Shown here piece after piece: positions 1 to 6,266 of a stretch of DNA of 60,297 nucleotides. The stretch covers positions 1-60,297 of the forward strand of contig NZ_CAKRDI010000019.1 in NCBI RefSeq assembly GCF_934309415.1, in the 5' to 3' direction. A model generated the notes under the pieces. The model saw only the letters and a list, made by a program, of their open reading frames with translations, was not told the DNA's origin and did not search any database. Position 1 is the stretch's first letter. Each line of letters begins with the position of its first letter. The stretch comes from an uncultured Mediterraneibacter sp. GTDB lineage: Bacteria > Bacillota > Clostridia > Lachnospirales > Lachnospiraceae. The translations under genes and the position numbers were made by a program.

Positions 1-422
1 AAATCAATCAACTGTTTTCCAGATATTCCTTCCGACTTGACATTTGAATTCTTTGATAATTGCCCAATCAAATAACATGGAAAATCACTAATCTGTTCTC
101 CATGTGTCTTGGCACTGAATCCATCTAATTCCTTTCTCATACGATTTGACATATCCTGTGGAACTGATAGTATCTTCAATGCAATCGAAATATAACCATA
201 TATTGTTAAATGCTTTTCTTTATTTTCAAGTTGTTCTTGATCAAGGACTAAATATGTACGTACTTTTGAAAGTTTTTCAAATTCTATAGCCCTGTTATGA
301 AGAAAGTATTCTATATCTTCATCTTTCTCACAAGAAAAAGAAGACAAGAGTTCTAACAGCTCATTGCCTTCTTTCATCTCATTTATCAGCATTCCTAACG
401 GGATAAGTATTGCTTTAATAAT
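1..422 (-). CDS. GNAT-family acetyltransferase-like protein, toxin-like partner, partial (3' end off the window)
   Basis: Read on the minus strand, an open frame runs off the left edge of the window. Visible stretches such as FLHNRAIEFEKLSKVRTYLV, YGYISIALKI and CYLIGQLSKN fit the GNAT-like acetyltransferases of Firmicutes mobile elements that are encoded directly after a very small partner protein. Family recognition is from memory. The gene overlaps the end of the partner gene (395-568) by 28 bases, so the two are probably translationally coupled. No ATG lies near the expected start. An AGGAG site is placed six bases before an ATT codon (422-420), and a second ATT follows, so a rare ATT start is the best reading; the first in-frame ATG is about ten codons in. 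The acetyl-CoA site cannot be fully checked because the C-terminus is missing. Confidence 0.6.
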   Translation of the reverse strand, partial: MIKAILIPLGMLINEMKEGNELLELLSSFSCEKDEDIEYFLHNRAIEFEKLSKVRTYLVLDQEQLENKEKHLTIYGYISIALKILSVPQDMSNRMRKELDGFSAKTHGEQISDFPCYLIGQLSKNSNVKSEGISGKQLID

Positions 423-568
423 TTTTCACTCCTATCTCTTTCTGTCGTTGAAAAAGGATGTGTGGAAAGTGGCTTTACTGGTGCTTCTGATTTCATAATA
501 TCAGCTAACTTTTTTATAGATTCCGGTGTATTAAGTTCTATTTTTCTTTCAAATGTATTTGTTGCCAT
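395..568 (-). CDS. Small antitoxin-like protein (57 aa) upstream of the GNAT protein
   Basis: The frame begins with MATNTFERKIELNTPESI and ends QYLSR. ATG at 568 is preceded by a strong GGAGG site. The protein is short, charged and probably helical, with a conserved-looking tail (ERDRSEKLLKQYL) that resembles the small proteins encoded just before GNAT-like genes in Firmicutes phages and plasmids. It would act in the cytoplasm, possibly as the antitoxin or regulatory partner of the acetyltransferase; this role is inferred from gene order and size only. The downstream gene starts inside this one. A promoter with matching -35 and -10 boxes lies 70-95 bases upstream. It may be missed by annotation tools because it is so short. 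Confidence 0.6.
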   Translation of the reverse strand: MATNTFERKIELNTPESIKKLADIMKSEAPVKPLSTHPFSTTERDRSEKLLKQYLSR

Positions 569-635
569 GTTCTTTTCCTCCTCTCCTTTATTATTGTCAG
601 CTGTTCAAATAAATTTATTCGTTTTCTTTGTCTAT

Positions 636-664
636 ATTATATGAAAATCCGCTTAACAAATCAA
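636..664 (-). promoter_or_regulatory. Promoter of the small protein/GNAT pair
   Basis: On the minus strand TTGATT (664-659) and TATAAT (641-636) are separated by 17 bases. This is a near-consensus housekeeping promoter about 70 bases before the ATG at 568. Confidence 0.65.
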
Positions 665-686
665 TTCATTTTTCCTTAAGTTTCTA

Positions 687-731
687 TAAAAACAACCCTC
701 ACAAACAGTGTCACCACCATTCGCAAGGGTT
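687..731 (-). terminator. Intrinsic terminator of tsf
   Basis: Downstream of tsf on the minus strand, AACCCT (731-726) and AGGGTT (699-694) form the base of a hairpin, extended by partly paired bases, followed by GTTTTTA. Confidence 0.6.
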
Positions 732-795
732 ATCATCATTTCAGAAATCTAACACAATATTCGATTATGCGTTCATCTGATTTGCGACTTTTGGA

Positions 796-1719
796 TTACA
801 TTCCAGCCTGAGCTGCTACTTCTGCTGCGAAGTCGTCAACTTTTTTCTCAAGACCTTCACCTGTTTCGAAACGAACGAACTTAGTTACTGTTACGTTTGC
901 TCCGTTTTCTTTAGCTACCTTATCAACGTATTTAGCCACTGTAAGGTCGCTGTCCTGAACGTAAACCTGATCAAGCAGGCAGATCTCTTTGAGCTCTTTG
1001 TTCAGACGTCCGATGATCATCTTCTCGATGATGTTCTCCGGTTTCTCCGGGTTCTCTTTCTTAGCCTGTGCAAGAAGGATTTCTTTCTCATGATCAAGGT
1101 AATCCTGAGCTACTTCGTTACGGGATACATACTTTGGAGACATAGCTGCAACCTGCATAGCTACGTTCTTCAGAGCTGCTTTGATCTCATCGTTAACAAC
1201 ATCTGTATCAGCTACTACAAGAACACCGATACGTCCGCCACCGTGGATGTAAGGAACTACTACACCGTTCTCAGCTGTAACTTTCTCAAATCTTCTGATG
1301 TTAAGGTTCTCACCGATTACTGCAATCTTCTCTACAAGAGCATCTTTTACAGTCTTTGTTGTATCAGCTTCCCAAGCCTGAGCCATGAATGCATCCATGT
1401 CTGCTACGTCAGAATCTACTACCTGATTTACAACAGCTTCTACGAATCCCTGGAATTCGTCGTTCTTTGCAACGAAGTCTGTCTCAGAGTTTACTTCTAC
1501 GATAGCAGCTACTTTGTCGTCTTTAACTACTGTCTTAACGATACCTTCTGCTGCGATTCTTCCAGCTTTTTTCTCAGCTTTAGCCTGTCCGTTCTTTCTC
1601 AGGAATTCAACAGCTGCATCCATATCTCCGTTTGTCTCGGAAAGGGCTTTTTTGCAGTCCATCATTCCAGCGCCTGTCATTTCTCTTAACTCTTTTACCA
1701 TTCCTGCTGTGATTGCCAT
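796..1719 (-). CDS. tsf: Translation elongation factor Ts
   Basis: EF-Ts is the cytoplasmic nucleotide exchange factor that regenerates EF-Tu-GTP during translation. The 307-residue protein is full length. The N-terminal UBA-like domain (about 1-55) carries the family signature MVKELREMTGAGMMDCKKAL, and the conserved NSETDFVAKN core motif follows near residue 78, then the dimerisation/core subdomains. The ATG at 1719 has a GGAGG site upstream. It lies 368 bases downstream of rpsB, the usual order, but a terminator and a possible separate promoter sit in the gap, so tsf may be partly independent of rpsB. A terminator follows at 687-731. Confidence 0.97.
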   Translation of the reverse strand: MAITAGMVKELREMTGAGMMDCKKALSETNGDMDAAVEFLRKNGQAKAEKKAGRIAAEGIVKTVVKDDKVAAIVEVNSETDFVAKNDEFQGFVEAVVNQVVDSDVADMDAFMAQAWEADTTKTVKDALVEKIAVIGENLNIRRFEKVTAENGVVVPYIHGGGRIGVLVVADTDVVNDEIKAALKNVAMQVAAMSPKYVSRNEVAQDYLDHEKEILLAQAKKENPEKPENIIEKMIIGRLNKELKEICLLDQVYVQDSDLTVAKYVDKVAKENGANVTVTKFVRFETGEGLEKKVDDFAAEVAAQAGM

Positions 1720-1881
1720 GATAATTTTCCTCCATTATACATAGTTATCTGTTGTTTCGCCGTTAATTAGAAATATTCATTAACTAACCGGCCCGTCTTT
1801 ATCACTGTTCATTTTCACAAGGTTCATTTCATTAATTTACCTGAGAAGTACACATTCTAATTTGAATGTATTTCACTTATC

Positions 1882-1910
1882 ATTATAAACGATTTAAAAT
1901 AATGAATTAC
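1882..1910 (-). promoter_or_regulatory. Possible tsf promoter
   Basis: A perfect TATAAT (1887-1882, minus strand) lies about 165 bases before tsf. The region 17 bases upstream (GTAATT at 1910-1905) matches the -35 box poorly. The rest of the 368-base gap to rpsB shows nothing further except the terminator at 2025-2064. Confidence 0.35.
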
Positions 1911-2024
1911 ACTTTTTAGTATCTAACCTTAATAACTTAAACGTTAAAACAGCGACATCTCTTTACCCTCTGCAGATTCAGATACGGTAAAGCTATTTCA
2001 TATAACGAAAATCTTTTCCGTTAT

Positions 2025-2064
2025 ACAAAAAATGCTTCAACCTGTTTTATCAGGCTGAAGCATT
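2025..2064 (-). terminator. Terminator between rpsB and tsf
   Basis: On the minus strand AATGCTTCAGCCTG and CAGGTTGAAGCATT pair around a short ATAAAA loop (2064-2031) and are followed by TTTTTTG. It begins 24 bases after the rpsB stop codon and is placed to limit read-through into tsf. Confidence 0.8.
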
Positions 2065-2087
2065 CCTTTTCATATCACAAACTGATA

Positions 2088-2840
2088 TTACTCTTCTACA
2101 GCCTCTTCAGCTTCAGCTGCTTCTACGTCAGCAGCTTCCTCGTAATACTCTTCTGCTGCACCCTGATTAGCTTCGATAACAGCGTCTGCCATCTTGGAAA
2201 CGATCAGTTTTACAGCTCTGATTGCATCATCGTTACCCGGGATTACATAATCCAGTTCTTCCGGATCACAGTTTGTATCACAGATTCCGATCAGCGGAAT
2301 TCCAAGTGTGTGTGCTTCCTGAACGCAGATTCTTTCTTTCTTAGGATCTACAATGAAGATAGCGTCTGGCAGTTTCTTCATGTCTTTGATTCCGCCAAGG
2401 TTCTTCTCAAGTTTAGCCCACTCTTTTTTCAGCTCGATAACTTCTTTCTTTGGAAGTACATCGAATGTTCCGTCTTCTGCCATTGTCTCGATGTCTTTCA
2501 GACGTTTGATACGGCTCTGGATTGTCTTGAAGTTTGTAAGCATTCCTCCAAGCCATCTCTCGTTTACGAAGTACATTCCACAACGCTCAGCCTCAGCTTT
2601 GATTGCATCCTGTGCCTGTTTCTTTGTTCCTACGAAAAGGATTGTACCACCGTCTGCTGCGATGTCAGATACTGCTTTATATGCATCGTCTACCATTCCT
2701 ACAGATTTCTGCAGGTCGATGATGTAGATACCATTTCTCTCTGTGTAGATGTACGGAGCCATCTTAGGGTTCCATCTTCTTGTCTGATGTCCAAAATGAA
2801 CACCTGCTTCTAAAAGCTGTTTCATTGAAATAACGCTCAT
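2088..2840 (-). CDS. rpsB: 30S ribosomal protein S2
   Basis: S2 binds the 16S rRNA head/body junction of the small ribosomal subunit. The ATG at 2840 is chosen because it gives the family N-terminus [20 protein letters not shown] and has GGAGG a few bases upstream; an upstream extension of the frame covers the leader and is not protein. The protein has 250 residues, the normal size, with the S2 signatures [12 protein letters not shown] and VDPKKE. The last 30 residues are very acidic ([21 protein letters not shown] region), a tail common in Firmicutes S2. The gene has a strong promoter at 2966-2994 and a structured leader, and is followed by a terminator before tsf. Confidence 0.97.
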   Translation of the reverse strand: MSVISMKQLLEAGVHFGHQTRRWNPKMAPYIYTERNGIYIIDLQKSVGMVDDAYKAVSDIAADGGTILFVGTKKQAQDAIKAEAERCGMYFVNERWLGGMLTNFKTIQSRIKRLKDIETMAEDGTFDVLPKKEVIELKKEWAKLEKNLGGIKDMKKLPDAIFIVDPKKERICVQEAHTLGIPLIGICDTNCDPEELDYVIPGNDDAIRAVKLIVSKMADAVIEANQGAAEEYYEEAADVEAAEAEEAVEE

Positions 2841-2871
2841 GTTACTTTCCTCCATTTGGTTTTTGTTCTTC

Positions 2872-2945
2872 CGTATGTTTTCAGCTCCCTTAAGACCGGA
2901 CGGAATTGCTTCCGACTTAGGCACCCTCAAAGGAATCCGCATACG
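2872..2945 (-). promoter_or_regulatory. Structured 5' leader of rpsB, candidate ribosomal-protein autoregulatory element
   Basis: In the rpsB transcript leader CGTATG (2945-2940) can pair with CATACG (2877-2872). Inside, CCTAAG/CTTAAGG and TCGGAA/TTCCG can form further stems. The fold lies between the promoter and the ribosome binding site, where autogenous S2 control would be expected. This is read by eye; no covariation has been tested. Confidence 0.4.
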
Positions 2946-2965
2946 TGTTTTTTTGCAACGTTCGT

Positions 2966-2994
2966 AGTATAGCATAAAACCTGCGACATTGCAA
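2966..2994 (-). promoter_or_regulatory. rpsB promoter
   Basis: TTGCAA (2994-2989) and TATACT (2971-2966) on the minus strand are 17 bases apart, with a TG extension directly before the -10 box. The inferred start gives a leader of about 120 bases. Confidence 0.75.
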
Positions 2995-3027
2995 GGATTT
3001 TTTCTTGACATTTGCGCATAAAATACA

Positions 3028-3155
3028 CTGTAAACAGTAATGTATCGCATCATTTAGAATCTCCTTTGGCGATGAATGAGATACATTCAAGACGATACGT
3101 GCATCCTACATGCCAACCAGCGAAGTGGTTGACATGTAAGTGAACAATAACCACT
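3028..3155 (-). repeat. Long family C repeat (copy C12) with embedded 49-codon frame
   Basis: Bounded by sequences resembling the GTTACTGTTCAC terminus of family C, this stretch is clearly related to 35053-35175 (there on the plus strand) and more distantly to 41240-41382. Internal stems include CATGTCAACCACT with AGTGGTTGGCATG-like pairing. On the minus strand an ATG at 3199, inside an adjoining family A end, opens a 49-codon frame to 3050 that reads through this element (parts: [26 protein letters not shown]). I do not recognise it as a known protein. The element sits immediately upstream of the rpsB promoter. Confidence 0.6.
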
Positions 3156-3170
3156 GCAAAACAGAGCACG

Positions 3171-3208
3171 CAGATTGTAGAAATAATTTTTTCAGACATA
3201 CTCTAATG
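3171..3208 (-). repeat. Family A terminal relic
   Basis: Matches the right end of the 164-bp family A elements (GATTGTAGAAATAATTTTT then TCAGACATACTCTAA) with several substitutions. It directly adjoins the long family C repeat at 3028-3155, so the two may form one composite unit. Confidence 0.5.
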
Positions 3209-3240
3209 CACTTTTAACAATGCGAACATTTCTCCTTGGA

Positions 3241-3780
3241 TCAGAACTCATATTTCACAAGTTCACAGTTCTTAATTCCAAATTTTGCAAACTCTTCGTT
3301 TGTCATATCTGTAAAATATGACTGTACTGCCCTTGCGACTCCATTATGGGCTACCAGCAGATATACCTTTTCATCAGATTCTTCTTTAATATCTTCAAGC
3401 AGTCCGTAAATTCTGTGACAGAACTCCAGCATAGACTCCCCGCCTTCATATCTCTGTGCAAAATGTGTCTTTGCAATCTGAAATTCCTCTCCGTTTCTAG
3501 GTGTTCCTTCATACTTTCCGAAATTCTGTTCTTTCAGTCGCATTTCCACTCTCATCGGAATCCCTGTAGCTTCTGAAATATGTCTTGCTGTTTCCTGTGC
3601 TCTTATCAACGGAGAGCAGATAATTTCATCGATTTTTACACCTTCTGCCTTAATCTTTTCACCAAGTTCATCTGCCTGAGCATGTCCCTTCTCAGTCAAT
3701 TCAATATCTGTTGCTCCACAAATTTTATTTGCCACATTCCATACAGTCTGTCCATGTCTCGCAAAATAGAAATATCCCAT
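3241..3780 (-). CDS. Histidine phosphatase family protein (phosphoglycerate-mutase-like)
   Basis: A 179-residue cytoplasmic phosphatase of the histidine phosphatase superfamily. The RHG motif with the phospho-acceptor histidine is at residues 8-10 (FARHGQTVWN), a second conserved region reads CSPLIRAQETA near residue 56, the acid/base glutamate lies near MRLKEQNFGKYEG, and the second catalytic histidine is in LLVAHNGVARAV near residue 144. Such short members include alpha-ribazole phosphatase and broad sugar-phosphate phosphatases; the substrate cannot be told here, since no cobalamin or glycolysis genes are nearby. The start has an AGGAGG site. It has its own promoter at 3860-3888 and a leader hairpin in which CCAGAGC and GCTCTGG (about 3800-3836) pair. 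It is probably monocistronic. Confidence 0.85.
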   Translation of the reverse strand: MGYFYFARHGQTVWNVANKICGATDIELTEKGHAQADELGEKIKAEGVKIDEIICSPLIRAQETARHISEATGIPMRVEMRLKEQNFGKYEGTPRNGEEFQIAKTHFAQRYEGGESMLEFCHRIYGLLEDIKEESDEKVYLLVAHNGVARAVQSYFTDMTNEEFAKFGIKNCELVKYEF

Positions 3781-3859
3781 TATAATTGTCCTCCTTTGTC
3801 ATAGCACCACCAGAGCATATACAAAAAAGCTCTGGCAGCTAATTGTTATCCTGAAGATA

Positions 3860-3888
3860 ATTATAATGGGAATTTTGAAAATCTCCAA
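3860..3888 (-). promoter_or_regulatory. Promoter of the histidine phosphatase gene
   Basis: TTGGAG (3888-3883) and TATAAT (3865-3860) on the minus strand with a 17-base spacer, about 80 bases before the ATG. Confidence 0.65.
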
Positions 3889-3945
3889 TAATTTATTTTT
3901 ATGAGTCTATTCCATTCATTAATTCACTTAACATTTCAATTATGT

Positions 3946-4110
3946 AATTTAACCGAATCAAGTAAGTCCCCTGCTTCAATTGCGAAAAGCAATAAGCAGT
4001 GGGTGGGGACTTGCTTGTATCAGGAGGAGTGCAAGCTCCTTCTGATAAACTGCGGAGCAGTTATTCGGTTATGAGCAAGTAGCGAAGCGGATTGCGAATA
4101 TCCGCTTGAC
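3946..4110 (+). repeat. Family B structured repeat, copy B1 (165 bp)
   Basis: Reading base by base, this 165-bp block is the reverse complement of 32491-32655 with no difference that I can see. It can fold into several stems: AAGTCCCC with GGGGACTT enclosing CTGCTT/AAGCAG and ATTGC/GCAAT; TATCAG with CTGATA; AACTGC with GCAGTT; and AGCGGAT with ATCCGCT at the 3' end. AACCGAAT (3951-3958) and ATTCGGTT (4062-4069) can close the first three into one multi-branch fold. The 580-base gap 3781-4360 is otherwise filled by this element and the family A copy. Confidence 0.85.
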
Positions 4111-4137
4111 TCAACTACGATTTAGTAATGTATACTT

Positions 4138-4301
4138 TAGAGTGTGTCTGAAAAATGCTTTCTGCAAGATATATGTCACAATTTGTGGGAGATTTTGTTT
4201 GAATGAGGGCGGCGTAGCGGGCTACGTCAACCGAATGAAGACAAAATATACCGCAAAGTGGGGCATGTAGATTGCAGGAATGATTTTTCAGACACGCTCT
4301 A
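4138..4301 (+). repeat. Family A foldback element, copy A1 (164 bp, terminal inverted repeats)
   Basis: The ends TAGAGTGTGTCTGAAAAAT and (reverse complement of the right end) TAGAGCGTGTCTGAAAAAT are inverted repeats with one mismatch. The interior is itself a long imperfect hairpin with CGTAGC/GCTACG at its tip. It differs at about one position from 26518-26681 and at about seven from 48609-48772. No transposase frame is present, so it resembles a miniature inverted-repeat element. Confidence 0.85.
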
Positions 4302-4315
4302 GTAGTTTCTACACA

Positions 4316-4349
4316 GAAAAAGAAGCAGAATTCCTGACAAATCCTGCTT
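4316..4349 (-). terminator. Terminator of the MarR-ABC exporter operon
   Basis: On the minus strand AAGCAG and CTGCTT enclose a partly paired stem-loop and are followed by CTTTTTC, 12 bases after the stop codon of the last gene. Confidence 0.65.
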
Positions 4350-4360
4350 TCTTCTTAATA

Positions 4361-6265
4361 TTATGCACTGATCGCATTTCCAGTATACAATTGGTAATAT
4401 TTTCCTTTTTCTTCAATCAGCTGATCATGTGTACCACGTTCAATAATTCTTCCCTGTTCCAGAACCATGATACAGTCTGAATTGCGAACTGTAGAAAGTC
4501 TGTGAGCGATTACAAATGTCGTTCTTCCCTTCATCAAACGATCCATACTTTCCTGAATAATACGTTCTGTTCTTGTATCAATAGAACTTGTCGCTTCATC
4601 AAGAATCAATACCGGCGGATCTGCAACTGCTGCTCTCGCAATCGCAAGAAGCTGTCTCTGTCCCTGACTTAAGTTTGCACCGTCTCCGGTAATTACTGTG
4701 TCATATCCATCCGGAAGTCTGCGGATAAATCCGTCTGCGTTGGCAAGTTTTGCTGCTGCAATGATCTCTTCATCTGTTGCATCCAGTTTACCGAAACGAA
4801 TATTTTCTTTGACAGTTCCTGTAAACAGATGCGTATCCTGAAGTACGATTCCAAGAGAATGTCTCAGGTCATCTTTCTTGATCTTGTTAATGTTGATTCC
4901 GTCGTAACGGATCTTACCATCCTGAATATCATAGAAACGGTTGATCAGATTTGTGATGGTTGTCTTTCCTGCTCCGGTAGAACCTACGAACGCAATCTTC
5001 TGTCCCGGTTCTGCATAAAGCTTCACATCATGAAGAACAATCTTCTCGTCATTGTAACCGAAATCAACTCCGTCAAAAACAACATTTCCTTTTAATTCAA
5101 TGTAATCTACAGATCCATCTGACTGATGTATATGTTTCCATGCCCATCTTCCGGTTCTCTCTTTACATTCTGTCAGTTTTCCATCTACTTCTTTTGCACG
5201 GACAAGTGTTACATATCCTTCATCAGTCTCCGGCTTCTCATCCAGAAGTGTAAAGATACGGTCTGCTCCTGCCATCGCCATAACGATCGCATTGAGCTGC
5301 ATACTTACCTGGTTGATCGGCATACTGAAACTCTTATTAAACGTCAGGAAACTTGCCAGTCCTCCCAGTGTAAAGCCGCCGATTCCATTCAGTGCAAGTC
5401 CGCCTCCGACAATGGCACAGATTACATAACTGATGTTACCAAGCTGTGCATTGATTGGTCCAAGAAAGTTGGAAAATGTATTGGCGCGGTCTGCACTGAC
5501 AAACAGTTCATCATTCAGTTTCTTGAAATCTGCCATATTTTCTTCTTCATGACAGAATACCTTTACTACTTTCTGACCATTCATCATCTCTTCGATGAAT
5601 CCATTTACTTTACCAATATTCACCTGCTGCTCCAGGAAATATCTTCCACTTCGTCCTGCAGATGCTTTTGTGCAGGCGATCATAACAGCAACCATGATCA
5701 GTGTCACAACCGTCAACGGAATATTCAGGATCAGCATACTTACAAATACACTGACGATCGTTACACCACTGTTAATAATCTGCGGGATACTCTGACTGAT
5801 CATCTGACGCAGCGTATCAATATCGTTTGTATACACAGACATGATGTCTCCATGTGCATGTGTGTCAAAGTATTTGATCGGAAGTGATTCCATATGTTCA
5901 AACAATTCGTTTCTCAGGTTACGAAGTGTTCCCTGGGTTACGTTGACCATGATACGGTTATACGCATAAGTTGATACAACACCAATTCCATAAAAGACTG
6001 CCACACGTCCGATTGCACTTGCAAGCGGTCCAAAGTCCGGTGAATCTGTCAGAAGGAACGGTGTGATATAATCATCAATCAGGTTTTTCATGAACATTGT
6101 TCCCTGTACATTGGCTATTACACCAAGGAAAATCAGAATCAGAACAAGGATGCACTGCCACAGATAATCTTTAAATACATATTTCATAAGTCGCACGAAA
6201 AGCTTTCCTGGATTTTTTACCTTTGATTTTACTCCACGCGGTGCTTTTTTCATCGGTCCTGGCAT
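4361..6265 (-). CDS. ABC exporter subunit with intact ATPase site (heterodimer partner 2)
   Basis: A 634-residue fused exporter half: six membrane helices (about 55-340) followed by a nucleotide-binding domain. Walker A is GSTGAGKTT, Walker B LILDEATSSID with the catalytic glutamate, and the H-loop VIAHRLST; the signature is LSQGQ rather than LSGGQ. The ATG at 6265 is chosen because GGAGGTG lies seven bases upstream; it starts one base after the stop of 6267-8015. Together the two should form an asymmetric multidrug-type exporter like BmrCD, LmrCD or YheHI of Firmicutes. A MarR gene heads the operon. The substrate is not known; drugs or lipids are usual for the class. Confidence 0.92.
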   Translation of the reverse strand: MPGPMKKAPRGVKSKVKNPGKLFVRLMKYVFKDYLWQCILVLILIFLGVIANVQGTMFMKNLIDDYITPFLLTDSPDFGPLASAIGRVAVFYGIGVVSTYAYNRIMVNVTQGTLRNLRNELFEHMESLPIKYFDTHAHGDIMSVYTNDIDTLRQMISQSIPQIINSGVTIVSVFVSMLILNIPLTVVTLIMVAVMIACTKASAGRSGRYFLEQQVNIGKVNGFIEEMMNGQKVVKVFCHEEENMADFKKLNDELFVSADRANTFSNFLGPINAQLGNISYVICAIVGGGLALNGIGGFTLGGLASFLTFNKSFSMPINQVSMQLNAIVMAMAGADRIFTLLDEKPETDEGYVTLVRAKEVDGKLTECKERTGRWAWKHIHQSDGSVDYIELKGNVVFDGVDFGYNDEKIVLHDVKLYAEPGQKIAFVGSTGAGKTTITNLINRFYDIQDGKIRYDGININKIKKDDLRHSLGIVLQDTHLFTGTVKENIRFGKLDATDEEIIAAAKLANADGFIRRLPDGYDTVITGDGANLSQGQRQLLAIARAAVADPPVLILDEATSSIDTRTERIIQESMDRLMKGRTTFVIAHRLSTVRNSDCIMVLEQGRIIERGTHDQLIEEKGKYYQLYTGNAISA

Positions 6266-6266
6266 C

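Noticed and set aside
1090..1689. Long open frame opposite tsf on the plus strand
   Set aside because: It lies wholly antisense to a certain gene, lacks a ribosome binding site and is cysteine/tyrosine-rich as expected of antisense reading.
2841..3053. N-terminal extension of rpsB to 3053
   Set aside because: The extension covers the promoter and structured leader; the family N-terminus and the ribosome binding site place the start at 2840.
5126..5887. 253-codon open frame opposite the ABC exporter gene
   Set aside because: Antisense to a strongly supported gene, with histidine- and cysteine-rich composition and no domain signature.
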